From GCA-002727735 sp036159515 (GTDB lineage Bacteria > Bacteroidota > Bacteroidia > Flavobacteriales_D > Parvicellaceae), in the NCBI GenBank assembly GCA_036159515.1, contig JAYYEV010000005.1, forward strand, positions 1 through 29,647: DNA of 29,647 bases. Reading direction: 5' to 3'. This document shows positions 1-8,749 of the stretch, one piece after another. Below the pieces are notes generated by a model that was not told the DNA's origin, made no database searches, and worked only from the letters and a program-made list of their open reading frames with translations. A program made the translations under genes and the position numbers. Numbering within the stretch: position 1 is the stretch's first letter; every line of letters starts with the position of its first letter.

Positions 1-1656
1 TGAACCATGAGATGGACTATTGAAAAACGCATAATAGTTAGGACCTGACCCAGCTGTTATAGTTGCAACTGCTTCCCAAGTTCCGTCTCCGTCAGCGTCA
101 GTCATCTGTAAACCATCTGAACCACCTAAAAATCCTCCACCAGCGTACATGCCATTAGGACCAACTGTAATATTAGCTGTGTTTACTGTTAATGTGACGT
201 TATAAGTAGAAGGAGGAGGAGCTGTAGTACGTGTGTAGACAAATCTCCACCAACCTGTACCACCACCAGCACTTTGTATATCAGCAATCAATTCACCATT
301 TGCTCCGAAAGAAATTTCGTAAGTAATTGAACTCACCGCATTTGCAGGGTCTGTTAATTCACCACCATTGTAGGCTTTTGGTAATCCGATATGAGCACCT
401 GTACCAGATACTGTAAGTTGATTTCCTGAATAAGTGTATGTAAATGAACCTCCTGAGTGAGGTGAAACTGGAGTTGCACATCTATCTCCACCACCATCTT
501 GCCAGTTTTCGACCCAAGTTGATCCATCCATATAATGTATGAAATTTCCATTGGCATCAAATGAAATTGAATCATCAAATAAGCATGCTCTGCCAGTAAC
601 ATCACCAGCTGAATTAGACCACCAACCAATATCACCTTGATTTGGACCAACTCCTAATGCACCAGCGTTAGGTGATAATTTCCAAGTACCTACTAATGGG
701 GAAGCAGGAGGAGGCGGAGAACACATTGGATAAGGGCAACCTGAAGATTGAGTTGATGTTGAACCATCAGAACAGTTAGGCGTTCCATATGCCCAATTTC
801 CATAATGTATTTGATTTCCGTTTAAATATAAATGATCAAAAGCTACTGCTCCACTACTAAATTGAAATTTAACATATCTATTAAATGAAACCGCGGTAAC
901 GTTAATTGTATTAAGGCCAAGGGTCAAAGCTTGGGCAGGACCATTGTAATTATTTCCATTTGCAGTAGATTTTGCAACCCTAACATTTGCACCTCCAGAA
1001 GGTAAACTAGTTACATTTATTGTAATGGTTTGAGCTGCTTGACTAGAAGCACCATCGGAAATTTGTGCAGCTGTTAAAACATGTGTCCAAGTAGTGTTAG
1101 GTCCGCTCGAAAATAAATTACTTGAAGAAACATCTCCAGCAATAGTGGTATCTTTCCAAGCCCATGAATCTAAGTATTCCCATGGCTGACCTGTACCATC
1201 AACGTTGACATCCCCGAATGTTTCAATGTTATTAGAATTTTTAAAAAGTTCTATTGCGTCATCACCATTTTGAGAAATATCTGAATTTGCATTCAAGACG
1301 TGGTCAAAATTGTTGAAGCAAGTACCAAAATAAGAATGTATGGCTCCAGTATCTCTAGCAATAAGAATATGTTGCCCTGCAGTTACACTGATGGCAGGAA
1401 ATGTATATTCTTGGCCATCAGAACCACCTCCGTTGTTGGCAACTCCTAAACCATAAATACTTAAATCTGCAATATCTTTAATCGCTACGACTTCAATGGC
1501 TTTTCCTTGTGATCCGTTGGTAACGGTAGCCATTGAGGAAGGTATTGTTAAATCCATAACACCCGCCAGAGTGAGAGATGGTACTTGAGCGCTAATTGTA
1601 GTCGAGAATAATGCGACTAGTGCTGTAAGAAATGAATAGTAGATGTTTTTTTTCAT
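1..1656 (-). CDS. Secreted multimodular protein, partial (C-terminus beyond window)
   Basis: Open frame of 552 codons from an ATG at 1656 to the window edge without a stop; the C-terminus is missing. A signal peptide (residues 1-23, hydrophobic core then Ser-Ala-Gln) is followed by a lamin-tail-like domain (about 30-190, with a GKAIEV-type start and a DDAIELF strand), a small beta domain (about 210-280), a Cys-rich Ser/Pro linker (293-317), a Trp-rich module (about 320-476, GTWKLSP to WWRFVYTR), a second Pro linker, and the start of a starch-binding-like beta module (from about 485). From memory, the 320-476 module accompanies GH16-type enzymes and T9SS-sorted proteins in marine bacteria. The catalytic or sorting domain, if any, lies outside the window. 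It follows the sulfatase at 1800-3428 after 143 bases with a possible own promoter. Function beyond carbohydrate binding is inferred. Confidence 0.85.
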   Translation of the reverse strand, partial: MKKNIYYSFLTALVALFSTTISAQVPSLTLAGVMDLTIPSSMATVTNGSQGKAIEVVAIKDIADLSIYGLGVANNGGGSDGQEYTFPAISVTAGQHILIARDTGAIHSYFGTCFNNFDHVLNANSDISQNGDDAIELFKNSNNIETFGDVNVDGTGQPWEYLDSWAWKDTTIAGDVSSSNLFSSGPNTTWTHVLTAAQISDGASSQAAQTITINVTSLPSGGANVRVAKSTANGNNYNGPAQALTLGLNTINVTAVSFNRYVKFQFSSGAVAFDHLYLNGNQIHYGNWAYGTPNCSDGSTSTQSSGCPYPMCSPPPPASPLVGTWKLSPNAGALGVGPNQGDIGWWSNSAGDVTGRACLFDDSISFDANGNFIHYMDGSTWVENWQDGGGDRCATPVSPHSGGSFTYTYSGNQLTVSGTGAHIGLPKAYNGGELTDPANAVSSITYEISFGANGELIADIQSAGGGTGWWRFVYTRTTAPPPSTYNVTLTVNTANITVGPNGMYAGGGFLGGSDGLQMTDADGDGTWEAVATITAGSGPNYYAFFNSPSHGS

Positions 1657-1688
1657 GTTAGATTGTTAAAAGTTTATGGTATAATAAA

Positions 1689-1722
1689 CAAACATAGTAG
1701 ATGTAAACTGAATTAATGTAAA
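1689..1722 (-). promoter_or_regulatory. Possible Bacteroidota sigma-A promoter for the secreted multimodular protein
   Basis: On the minus strand TATGTTTG (1696 to 1689) matches the Bacteroidota -7 consensus TAnnTTTG exactly. A TTTACA (1722 to 1717) lies 20 bases upstream, near the expected -33 position but without the usual TTG. Transcription would start a little over 20 bases before the ATG at 1656. Such motifs occur by chance in AT-rich DNA, so this is tentative; its place in one of the few real gaps of the locus supports it. Confidence 0.35.
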
Positions 1723-1799
1723 TTATACGTTAACTAATTTATACAAAAATTATAGAAATTAAAATTTTGTAAATCAAATTGTAAAAAAATGTTAAACAA

Positions 1800-3428
1800 T
1801 CAAAATCCTTTATAAGATCTTTCAATTACGGTATCAGTCATTAGCTTCATTTCTGTTAGGGATTGATTGTCACCATATTTTTTTTGTAATTGAATGAGTT
1901 TAGATTTTAATTTATTTTTTAAAGTGTCATCAACTTGATTATAAATATTACGTATTTCATTGGGATCATTTTGTAAATCAAAAAGCTCCCATTCGTCCAT
2001 TGAATAATAGTAATGAATTAACTTATATTTAGAAGTGCGAATTCCAAAGTGAGGTTGAACTTTGTGCCATTTAGGATATTCATAATAATGGTAATATATT
2101 TCATTATGATTGATATAACTAGAATCAATAAACATCTTCCTAAAGCTCTTTCCTTGCATATCATTAGGTATATCTATCCCTGCAAAGTCCAACAACGTAG
2201 GTGCAAAGTCCACATTTAAAATAAATTTATTTGACACTTTAGCTGATTCAATCAGCTTCGGGTATTGAATTAAAAAGGGCATTTTAAAAGATTCTTCATA
2301 CATCCACCTTTTATCGAACCAGCCATGTTCGCCTAAATAAAAACCTTGATCTGAGGTATAAACCACTATGGTGTTTTCACTTAACTTGTTGCTTTCTAGG
2401 TAATCAAGCAATCTCCCTACTGCTCTATCCACTCCAGCTATGCATTTAAGGTAATTTTTAATATAAGTTTGGTATTTCCATTTTTTTAATTCTTGTCCTA
2501 CAAGACTATCATGTGGAGACCAATATTGACCATTGTCTCCAAATATCAACCACTTAATGGAGTCCATTCCAGAAAGGGAATCTGGAACAACCTGTTTTAA
2601 ATCTCTTCTGTTTAAATGATTTTCAATCTCCATCATATTTTCACTAGCAGCTAGCCTACCCTCATAGTCATCATTGAATGTAGCTGGTTCAGGAAATTCA
2701 ATACCGTCAAATAAATCTTTATACATAGAGTCTGGAACCCAGTCTCTATGAGGAGCTTTAAATTGATACATAAGTAAAAATGGTTTAGTGGTGTCTCTTT
2801 GATCTAACCATGCAATACAATCGTCTTCTATCACTTTCGTCGAATGCCTCACAGTCTCAGTTACTGTATCTTTACCATTAATACAAAACTCCGCATTGTA
2901 ATACGTTCCTTGTCCCCACCAGTTGACCAAAACTTTGGAATAATCAAATCCTTTGGGTTCTGTACCTAAATGCCATTTTCCTACAATTGCTGTTTGGTAA
3001 TTATTTTTCTGAAAAATCTTAGGAAATGTTTGTAAGTCACTATTAAAGTCTCCTCCACCTTCATTTTTGAAAAAACCATTTACATGAGAATAATTTCCAG
3101 TTAATATGGAAGCTCTACTTGGACCACATATAGAATTTGTACAATAAGCCGCATTCATTAGCATTCCATTCTTAGCTATCCTATCAATATTTGGTGTTGG
3201 AGCTAGCTTTGCGAGTGGTGATCCATATGCACTTATTGCCTGATAAGCATGGTCGTCAGCCATGATAAAGACAATATTTGGTTTTTCACTGATTGTTGAA
3301 TTTGATATGCTTGAATTGTTAGAACAACTTATCACAAGAACTACACAGAATGAGGATATTAAAATATAATTGAAAATTTTAATAGATAATTTTCGAAATA
3401 GTACAGATGTAAAATATAAATGATGCAT
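1800..3428 (-). CDS. Sulfatase, S1 (formylglycine) family, lipoprotein
   Basis: A 542-residue type I sulfatase that would hydrolyse a sulfate ester, probably on a polysaccharide. A lipobox (VISC, Cys35) follows a hydrophobic segment, predicting a lipoprotein. Visible motifs: metal-binding Asp58-Asp59 (MADDH); Cys101-Gly-Pro-Ser-Arg105, the Cys to be converted to formylglycine; Lys151-Trp-His153 (GKWHLG); a KAPHRDW segment around His227; Asp360-Gln361 in TSDQG; and a GEHGWFDKR segment with Lys373. All core residues are present, so it should be active. The KAPHR-type segment resembles glucosamine-6-sulfatase-like subfamilies, but I cannot assign the substrate. It is 47 bases downstream of the glycoside hydrolase gene (3476-4744) in the same direction, and depends on the FGE at 10720-11889 for maturation. 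Confidence 0.93.
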   Translation of the reverse strand: MHHLYFTSVLFRKLSIKIFNYILISSFCVVLVISCSNNSSISNSTISEKPNIVFIMADDHAYQAISAYGSPLAKLAPTPNIDRIAKNGMLMNAAYCTNSICGPSRASILTGNYSHVNGFFKNEGGGDFNSDLQTFPKIFQKNNYQTAIVGKWHLGTEPKGFDYSKVLVNWWGQGTYYNAEFCINGKDTVTETVRHSTKVIEDDCIAWLDQRDTTKPFLLMYQFKAPHRDWVPDSMYKDLFDGIEFPEPATFNDDYEGRLAASENMMEIENHLNRRDLKQVVPDSLSGMDSIKWLIFGDNGQYWSPHDSLVGQELKKWKYQTYIKNYLKCIAGVDRAVGRLLDYLESNKLSENTIVVYTSDQGFYLGEHGWFDKRWMYEESFKMPFLIQYPKLIESAKVSNKFILNVDFAPTLLDFAGIDIPNDMQGKSFRKMFIDSSYINHNEIYYHYYEYPKWHKVQPHFGIRTSKYKLIHYYYSMDEWELFDLQNDPNEIRNIYNQVDDTLKNKLKSKLIQLQKKYGDNQSLTEMKLMTDTVIERSYKGF

Positions 3429-3475
3429 TTTTAAATTTATAATTAATAATTGATTTTCTCTTATAAGAAATAGGT

Positions 3476-4744
3476 TTACTGTATCCTAAAAGGAATATTT
3501 GCCACAGAGTATTGATTGTAATCGTTTTTAGCAAAAACAAAAATCCTGTAAGCACCATTTTTTTTTGGTGCTTTTAAAATTAATTTATTAGTTGATTCAT
3601 TTACAGTCTCAAAATCAATTTTTTCAGGTGATTTTTGGAAATCACCTCCTTGTTGAGTGGAGAAGGTTTCAGGGTAAATTTCAAAATGTAAATATACCTT
3701 TTCATTATTGTATTTATCAACGACATAGGAGAGTTCAATTTCATCACTTTTACTAAATGTATGATTTGCTTCCCAACTCTTTCCATTTAAAAATATTTCT
3801 TGAACACTTGGAGCTCTTTTTTCAGGCCAATACCCTTTCCAACAATAATGCATTACATCCACAGCCTCGGTTGGATTACCATTACTTAAATACATTCCAT
3901 GCCATGTAGATGTGGACTCTTGTTTTTGCCCCCACAAAAAGCAATATGAACCCAAACACATATCAGTGTCTTGTTCTACAATTTCTTTATATCTTCTCAG
4001 ACGTTGTTTTGCTTTAAATCCATTAGTAGGCTCAATTTTTGCGCCCCAATTATTGACTTTAGCCTCAAAAGGGCCATTTACCCCCCACTCTGTTATGACG
4101 TATGGTTTTTCCCATCCAAATCGTCTGATATTCATTGGAGCGTTTTCAATTGCTCCATATACATTGATTCCTAAAATGTCAATACTTGGACAATATTTTT
4201 TAATCATAAAAACTTTTGCAGGGTCTAGTCCGGCAATTACAGTCATGGTGGGATGATTAGGATCAACTTTTTTTATGAATTTCGCAATTACTTCAATAGT
4301 TTCCCAAACCCTAAAATTTGAATATTTTAAATCCACTTCATTGCCTATTCCCCATAGTATGATGGATGGATGGTCTTTTAAAAGAAGGATTTCTTTTTTG
4401 ATTAATTCAATTTGTCCTTTAACATTGTAATCATCACTGTAATCAAATCCATTTCTTTCTTGAGCTACCCAAATTCCTTGACATACACTAAGGCCGTATT
4501 TATGAGCAGAATCTAATAAACTGCTCTTATTAGTACTCCACAATCTAATGGAGTTTCCTCCAGATTCCACAATGGATTTAAAATTACTTTTTGCTCCAGC
4601 TCCTTTAATATAGTAAGGCTTCCCATTTTTATAAAGCTGAAATTTATTATTTGACTCTTTAATTTCAACAACAGAAGTTTGTGACCAAATATTCAAACAA
4701 AAAAGTGAGACTACAAAGGCAAGGAAAAATCTTGAAAACATCAT
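3476..4744 (-). CDS. Clan GH-A glycoside hydrolase (GH2-like TIM barrel)
   Basis: 422 residues with a signal peptide (residues 1-21, ending Trp-Ser-Gln). The body reads as a (beta/alpha)8 barrel: an opening PYYIKGAG strand, SIRLWST, then WGIGNE with Asn135-Glu136 as the likely acid/base and VITEWG with Glu219 as the likely nucleophile. This Asn-Glu plus later Glu arrangement is the clan GH-A pattern and most resembles the barrel domain of GH2 enzymes, without the GH2 N-terminal sandwich domains. A C-terminal beta-rich domain (about 310-422) resembles an Ig-like or carbohydrate-binding module. Its first four bases overlap the end of the upstream lipoprotein gene (4741-5970), so translation is probably coupled. 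Likely cleaves the backbone or side chains of the sulfated glycan; the exact family and linkage are unknown. Confidence 0.82.
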   Translation of the reverse strand: MMFSRFFLAFVVSLFCLNIWSQTSVVEIKESNNKFQLYKNGKPYYIKGAGAKSNFKSIVESGGNSIRLWSTNKSSLLDSAHKYGLSVCQGIWVAQERNGFDYSDDYNVKGQIELIKKEILLLKDHPSIILWGIGNEVDLKYSNFRVWETIEVIAKFIKKVDPNHPTMTVIAGLDPAKVFMIKKYCPSIDILGINVYGAIENAPMNIRRFGWEKPYVITEWGVNGPFEAKVNNWGAKIEPTNGFKAKQRLRRYKEIVEQDTDMCLGSYCFLWGQKQESTSTWHGMYLSNGNPTEAVDVMHYCWKGYWPEKRAPSVQEIFLNGKSWEANHTFSKSDEIELSYVVDKYNNEKVYLHFEIYPETFSTQQGGDFQKSPEKIDFETVNESTNKLILKAPKKNGAYRIFVFAKNDYNQYSVANIPFRIQ

Positions 4745-5970
4745 AATTTTAACCAGTTTGAAGGTTTATCTGGATTGCCTCTGAATTCAACAATATTAAA
4801 ATCTCCCATTTCAAATTTAGATGTTTCAAGAATCTTAAATCTCAATTCTTTCATATTAGACCAATCAACAGAATCAAAATCTTTGAATGATTTAAATGGT
4901 ATGATTACCATTTTAAAATCATCATTTATGTATTTAATGTTATCCTCATTAATTATTTTACTAATTCTGCGTTTTTTACCATGGTAAGATATTAGCGTTA
5001 TTTGGATTTTCGGCACTTTCCCTTTTACATAAAAGTTTAATGCTGAAGTAGAGTAAATTTCAGATAAATTAGCCATTTCCCATTTGTAAAAAGGAAAACC
5101 AAATGAATTCCATTTATAATCATTAGATGTTGAATTATAATCCACTAACAAAGAAAGCGAGACATCCAGTTCAGGCAAAGTGTTGTTATCATTATTTAAC
5201 TTGTTTATTTCATCATTGCTTGTGTTTAAATTGAATTTGAAATTGGAAGAATAAGTTTCATCTACTCCCCACCAATATTTTTTTTCAGTACCAAGGGTAA
5301 TAGGGTGACTGCTAAATTTAAATGAAAATATTTCCTCAGAATATGAGTATTGGTGTAGATGGGGTACAATTTTAATATCATCAAGGTGGAAATCTCCCTT
5401 ATTTTGAAGTTGAATTCTAAGTTCTTTTATATTAGAAATGTTTACTCCCTTTTTTTGAAATTTGAAGGTGGATAACGGAATAATTACTTTACTCCATTCT
5501 TGATCAATTTTACCATCACTGATATTGAGCAAATTTATTTTTGAAAAACATTGTTTTTCAGCATAATCTACTAATGCAAAAAACATAGGCACTTTATAGA
5601 ATTCACCAGAATCACATCTAATTCTAAATTGGATAGCTGTAGAATTTAATATTGGTTTTAGGTCCTTTGATTGAAAATTACCCCACTTGAACCCAAATCC
5701 CAACCATTTACAATCTTCTTTCTTATCCCATACCACATGTATATGATCAGAGCCAGTATAATTATTAATAGTGTCAAAACTTATCTCTTTACAAGAATTA
5801 CTTTTACCCCATACTCCAGTCGAATGACTATCCGAAAATATATTTTTGTACTGAAAGGATTCATATGGATCGGCAGGTAATTCTACTTCATTATAAAGTT
5901 GAACATTACTCATCGAGTTACATGAAAATAATATAAAAAGGATTGGAAATATTTTGTGATTCTTAAACAT
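4741..5970 (-). CDS. Lipoprotein with two carbohydrate-binding-like beta-sandwich domains
   Basis: 409 residues, starting with a short signal and a lipobox (LFSC, Cys17). Two copies of a jelly-roll-like pattern are visible: residues about 45-203, ending VIIPLSTF...LRIQL...FHLDDIKIV, and about 225-395, ending VIIPFKSF...LRFKI...FEMGDFNIV. The Trp/Ser then Ile-Pro-x-x-x-Phe then (Asp/Gly)-Asp-(Ile/Phe) pattern is that of CBM11-like and other galactose-binding-fold modules. No catalytic motif was recognised. It overlaps the lipoprotein gene upstream by one base and the glycoside hydrolase downstream by four. A role as a surface glycan-binding protein that holds substrate near the hydrolase and sulfatases is inferred from domains and context only. 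Confidence 0.8.
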   Translation of the reverse strand: MFKNHKIFPILFILFSCNSMSNVQLYNEVELPADPYESFQYKNIFSDSHSTGVWGKSNSCKEISFDTINNYTGSDHIHVVWDKKEDCKWLGFGFKWGNFQSKDLKPILNSTAIQFRIRCDSGEFYKVPMFFALVDYAEKQCFSKINLLNISDGKIDQEWSKVIIPLSTFKFQKKGVNISNIKELRIQLQNKGDFHLDDIKIVPHLHQYSYSEEIFSFKFSSHPITLGTEKKYWWGVDETYSSNFKFNLNTSNDEINKLNNDNNTLPELDVSLSLLVDYNSTSNDYKWNSFGFPFYKWEMANLSEIYSTSALNFYVKGKVPKIQITLISYHGKKRRISKIINEDNIKYINDDFKMVIIPFKSFKDFDSVDWSNMKELRFKILETSKFEMGDFNIVEFRGNPDKPSNWLKL

Positions 5971-7004
5971 TATTGATTTAAAATATCAGCACCTTCAGTA
6001 AAGATTAAAAAATCAACATCTGTCCTTACATCTATGCCCATATTTTCCGGACAGTTAGCACTAAGACCTGGGCAGCTTTGGCATTGTAGCTTTATAGCCG
6101 TTATTTGATTTGGCTGACGTATATTGTTACCCCCGCTTGATTTGACCTCAAATTGATCATAACTTACAGAAATCATATTCCAACCTATCCAATCAACAGG
6201 TCTAATTTGATACTTATAAACCTCCATTGTATCTTGAAAAACATCAGATGCATTATTAGTTAAATCATCATTGAAAGGATGATTGGATTCTGAAATCAAA
6301 ATATTGATAAACTGATCTGATGCCACTTCTCCGTTCATCCCTGATAATACTCCAAGGTTAATATAAAAATCCTCAGCAGTTGAATTTACAGCAGACATAT
6401 CTAAAGGAAAATCAATACTGCCTAAAAACCATTCATTCCACCCCATTCTTCCACCCATTTTGAAATAGCTGTTTCCATTTAATGGATCATCACTAGCTGT
6501 GTCAAAGGTCATATTCATCGAAAATTGATGAAAAACAAGTGCATCTTGAGGAATCCCGTTTTCAAAATCAGCTACTATTATCCCATCATAAACCTTTTTA
6601 CCCAAAATGGTTAGTGTATCTCTCAACGTATCTGGTTCTGTTGAAAAACTCAGTTCTAAAGCACAAATTTCTTCACTAAAAAAAGGAACCTCAGATGTAT
6701 TTCCATTCCAACTAACTATACCTGAGTCAACCCTGTTAGAAAAACCTGTTATTTCTTTCACACTTCCTGTTTGTAGGCCTCTAATTGTAATCTTCCAGTC
6801 TACACTTTTATTAAACTCACAGTGGAATTTGACTATTTCATTATTTGAAAAGTCAGGATTTAAATTTGAAATTGAAAATGGGCTTAACAATGAAAACTCC
6901 CCATATAGGTTTTGTAAAGATGGCCCCTCATATTCATCTTTTGTGCATGCCACAAACATGATCATCATGAATATAAAATATCTTACGTAATTTGTTGTCA
7001 TCAT
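5970..7004 (-). CDS. Lipoprotein with Ig-like and carbohydrate-binding-like domains
   Basis: 344 residues with a lipobox (FVAC, Cys20) followed by Thr-Lys-Asp-Glu-Tyr. Residues about 45-135 look like an Ig-like or FN3-like domain. A second beta domain begins at IIVADFENG (about 142-150), the start typical of galactose-binding-fold carbohydrate modules, and runs to near the C-terminus; it contains a Cys-rich patch (CQSCPGLSANC). No enzyme motif is seen. It may play the part that SusE/SusF-type surface glycan-binding proteins play elsewhere. The gene overlaps the barrel gene upstream by four bases and the next lipoprotein by one, so it sits in the middle of a coupled operon. Function is inferred. 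Confidence 0.78.
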   Translation of the reverse strand: MMTTNYVRYFIFMMIMFVACTKDEYEGPSLQNLYGEFSLLSPFSISNLNPDFSNNEIVKFHCEFNKSVDWKITIRGLQTGSVKEITGFSNRVDSGIVSWNGNTSEVPFFSEEICALELSFSTEPDTLRDTLTILGKKVYDGIIVADFENGIPQDALVFHQFSMNMTFDTASDDPLNGNSYFKMGGRMGWNEWFLGSIDFPLDMSAVNSTAEDFYINLGVLSGMNGEVASDQFINILISESNHPFNDDLTNNASDVFQDTMEVYKYQIRPVDWIGWNMISVSYDQFEVKSSGGNNIRQPNQITAIKLQCQSCPGLSANCPENMGIDVRTDVDFLIFTEGADILNQ

Positions 7005-8749
7005 AGTTTAATTGAAAAAATGAATAGTAACCTTTGGAAATCAAAATCATTAAAATTGGCGAGATTGAATTCAGAGCCCCAAAAATTGTATTGTATATCT
7101 ATGTATACATCTTTTTTAAATTGATATTTAATTCCTAGAGCATGTAAGTAATCTACTCTATTGTAATTAACTTGTTGAAAAGTTATAATCTCATCAAATC
7201 CATCTCTGACATTTAAATATTCGTTTCCAAGAGCCTTAACCCTTTTAGTAGAAAGATTAAAATATATATTATCTAACAATTCTTTCTCCATTTTAAAATC
7301 AATATGATTACTATTTAAATTAATGAATTCAATTGAATCACCTTCTCTATTTGTGATTTGACTCAAATAACCCAAAGAAAAATTGAATTCTTTTTTATGA
7401 TTAAAGATTTCATTTAGGTGAACTTTTGACCACTGAGAAAAAGTTAAAAATGTTCTTTTACTGGATGTGCCTTGCCCTATAACTTCACTAAAGAATGTAG
7501 TACTAAAATTTACATCAAAATACTTCTTTTTGTGCTTATAACATCCATCAAGAAATAAACCTATTCTGTTTGGTGTTGCATCTCCATAAGGCAATGCATT
7601 TGAAAAAATAGGATTAAAATTCATGAGTGTAGGAGATATATTTTGATTATAAGTGTTTTGATCCGTTATAATATCAAAAACTGTAATTGGCCTAACTACT
7701 GCATCATTAGAATAAGTCGAATATATAGTCGTTAAATTTGACTCTGTCATATCTATTCTTCTAGACTGTGCAGCAGAACTTCTAAAATTCGGATCTACAT
7801 ACCTTGAACCCCATGAAATGTTAAATAAAGAATCTAATTTTGAAAATTCACTTTTGTATTCAAAAAACATACCTAACTTTTGATGTGAAATAGAGTCATA
7901 CCCCACTTTGTGAGACCAACTTCTTTCGGAAAAACCAACTTGAATCTTGCTATTTACATTAAACTTATTGGTACTGTATTGGTGTATTAGTCCTAATTGA
8001 TATACTGGATTTTTAACAGAACTTTGTTGTGTACCACTATTTGGCAACTCATTAAGTATAGAATAATTGAGTTCTGCCCTTATAGTTTTACTGATCTGTG
8101 ATTGTATTGTGAGTCCAGACAGAAGCATATCACTTTGAAATGTATTTAATGCGCTGTTAAGTTGACTTGATCCTCTTGGCCTTGTGGTAAATAAATCAAA
8201 TTCTAGAGTTCTGATAAATCGATCAAATTTGTAGGAGAAATCCATTTGTAAACCTTGTAATCTCCATCTATTATTTTGATAAAAATTTTCATAGTCAATT
8301 ATAGACTTGTAAGAATTATAAAGATTGGGGTTGAAATGGTTTAAATCTTCATTATAATTATAAAGTGTAAATTTGTTTTGTTTCAAATAAATGTCTCCTA
8401 GAGAAAATTTTATCTTGTTTTTTATGGTGCCCCTAGCTGTTAATTGTCTTACATCTATCTGAGTACCAGAACCAAAAAAACCACCGAATTGATTTTGTAC
8501 TCTCACTTGACCAAAAACTTCAATATTTGAAATAGGATTAATATGTATATTTAAGTCCAGTAAATTATAACCACTGGACATACTTTTTGGAGAAATTGTA
8601 TCCCCATTCGAAACAACATTATCTCTAGAAAAATATGATCTACCCAAACCATCAAACCAAATTTTTTCGTCTTGTTGACTAAATGATATTATCTCAAACT
8701 GAAAAACAGAAATACTAAACAATATTATTTTAAAAAAATGATTTTTCAT
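7001..8749 (-). CDS. Outer-membrane beta-barrel protein, unrecognised family
   Basis: 582 residues with an N-terminal signal peptide (about 1-24, ending Ser-Phe-Ser-Gln). The rest is a long series of alternating polar/hydrophobic strands rich in Asn, Ser, Tyr and Phe (for example NIEVFGQVRVQNQ and KIKFSLGDIYLKQ), ending on a hydrophobic strand LLFIFSIKL, as expected of an outer-membrane barrel. I saw no TonB box, no plug domain and no carboxypeptidase-like regulatory domain, so it is not a SusC-type TonB-dependent receptor, and its length is well short of one. The start codon overlaps the stop of the preceding barrel gene by one base. It could be a porin-like channel or an outer-membrane scaffold for the two neighbouring lipoproteins; this is inference. 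Confidence 0.8.
   Translation of the reverse strand: MKNHFFKIILFSISVFQFEIISFSQQDEKIWFDGLGRSYFSRDNVVSNGDTISPKSMSSGYNLLDLNIHINPISNIEVFGQVRVQNQFGGFFGSGTQIDVRQLTARGTIKNKIKFSLGDIYLKQNKFTLYNYNEDLNHFNPNLYNSYKSIIDYENFYQNNRWRLQGLQMDFSYKFDRFIRTLEFDLFTTRPRGSSQLNSALNTFQSDMLLSGLTIQSQISKTIRAELNYSILNELPNSGTQQSSVKNPVYQLGLIHQYSTNKFNVNSKIQVGFSERSWSHKVGYDSISHQKLGMFFEYKSEFSKLDSLFNISWGSRYVDPNFRSSAAQSRRIDMTESNLTTIYSTYSNDAVVRPITVFDIITDQNTYNQNISPTLMNFNPIFSNALPYGDATPNRIGLFLDGCYKHKKKYFDVNFSTTFFSEVIGQGTSSKRTFLTFSQWSKVHLNEIFNHKKEFNFSLGYLSQITNREGDSIEFINLNSNHIDFKMEKELLDNIYFNLSTKRVKALGNEYLNVRDGFDEIITFQQVNYNRVDYLHALGIKYQFKKDVYIDIQYNFWGSEFNLANFNDFDFQRLLFIFSIKL

Noticed and set aside
354..650. Open frame of 98 codons on the minus strand inside the secreted modular protein.
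   Set aside because: It is a shifted frame of the long 1-1656 open frame, which has a signal peptide and recognisable domains through this region.
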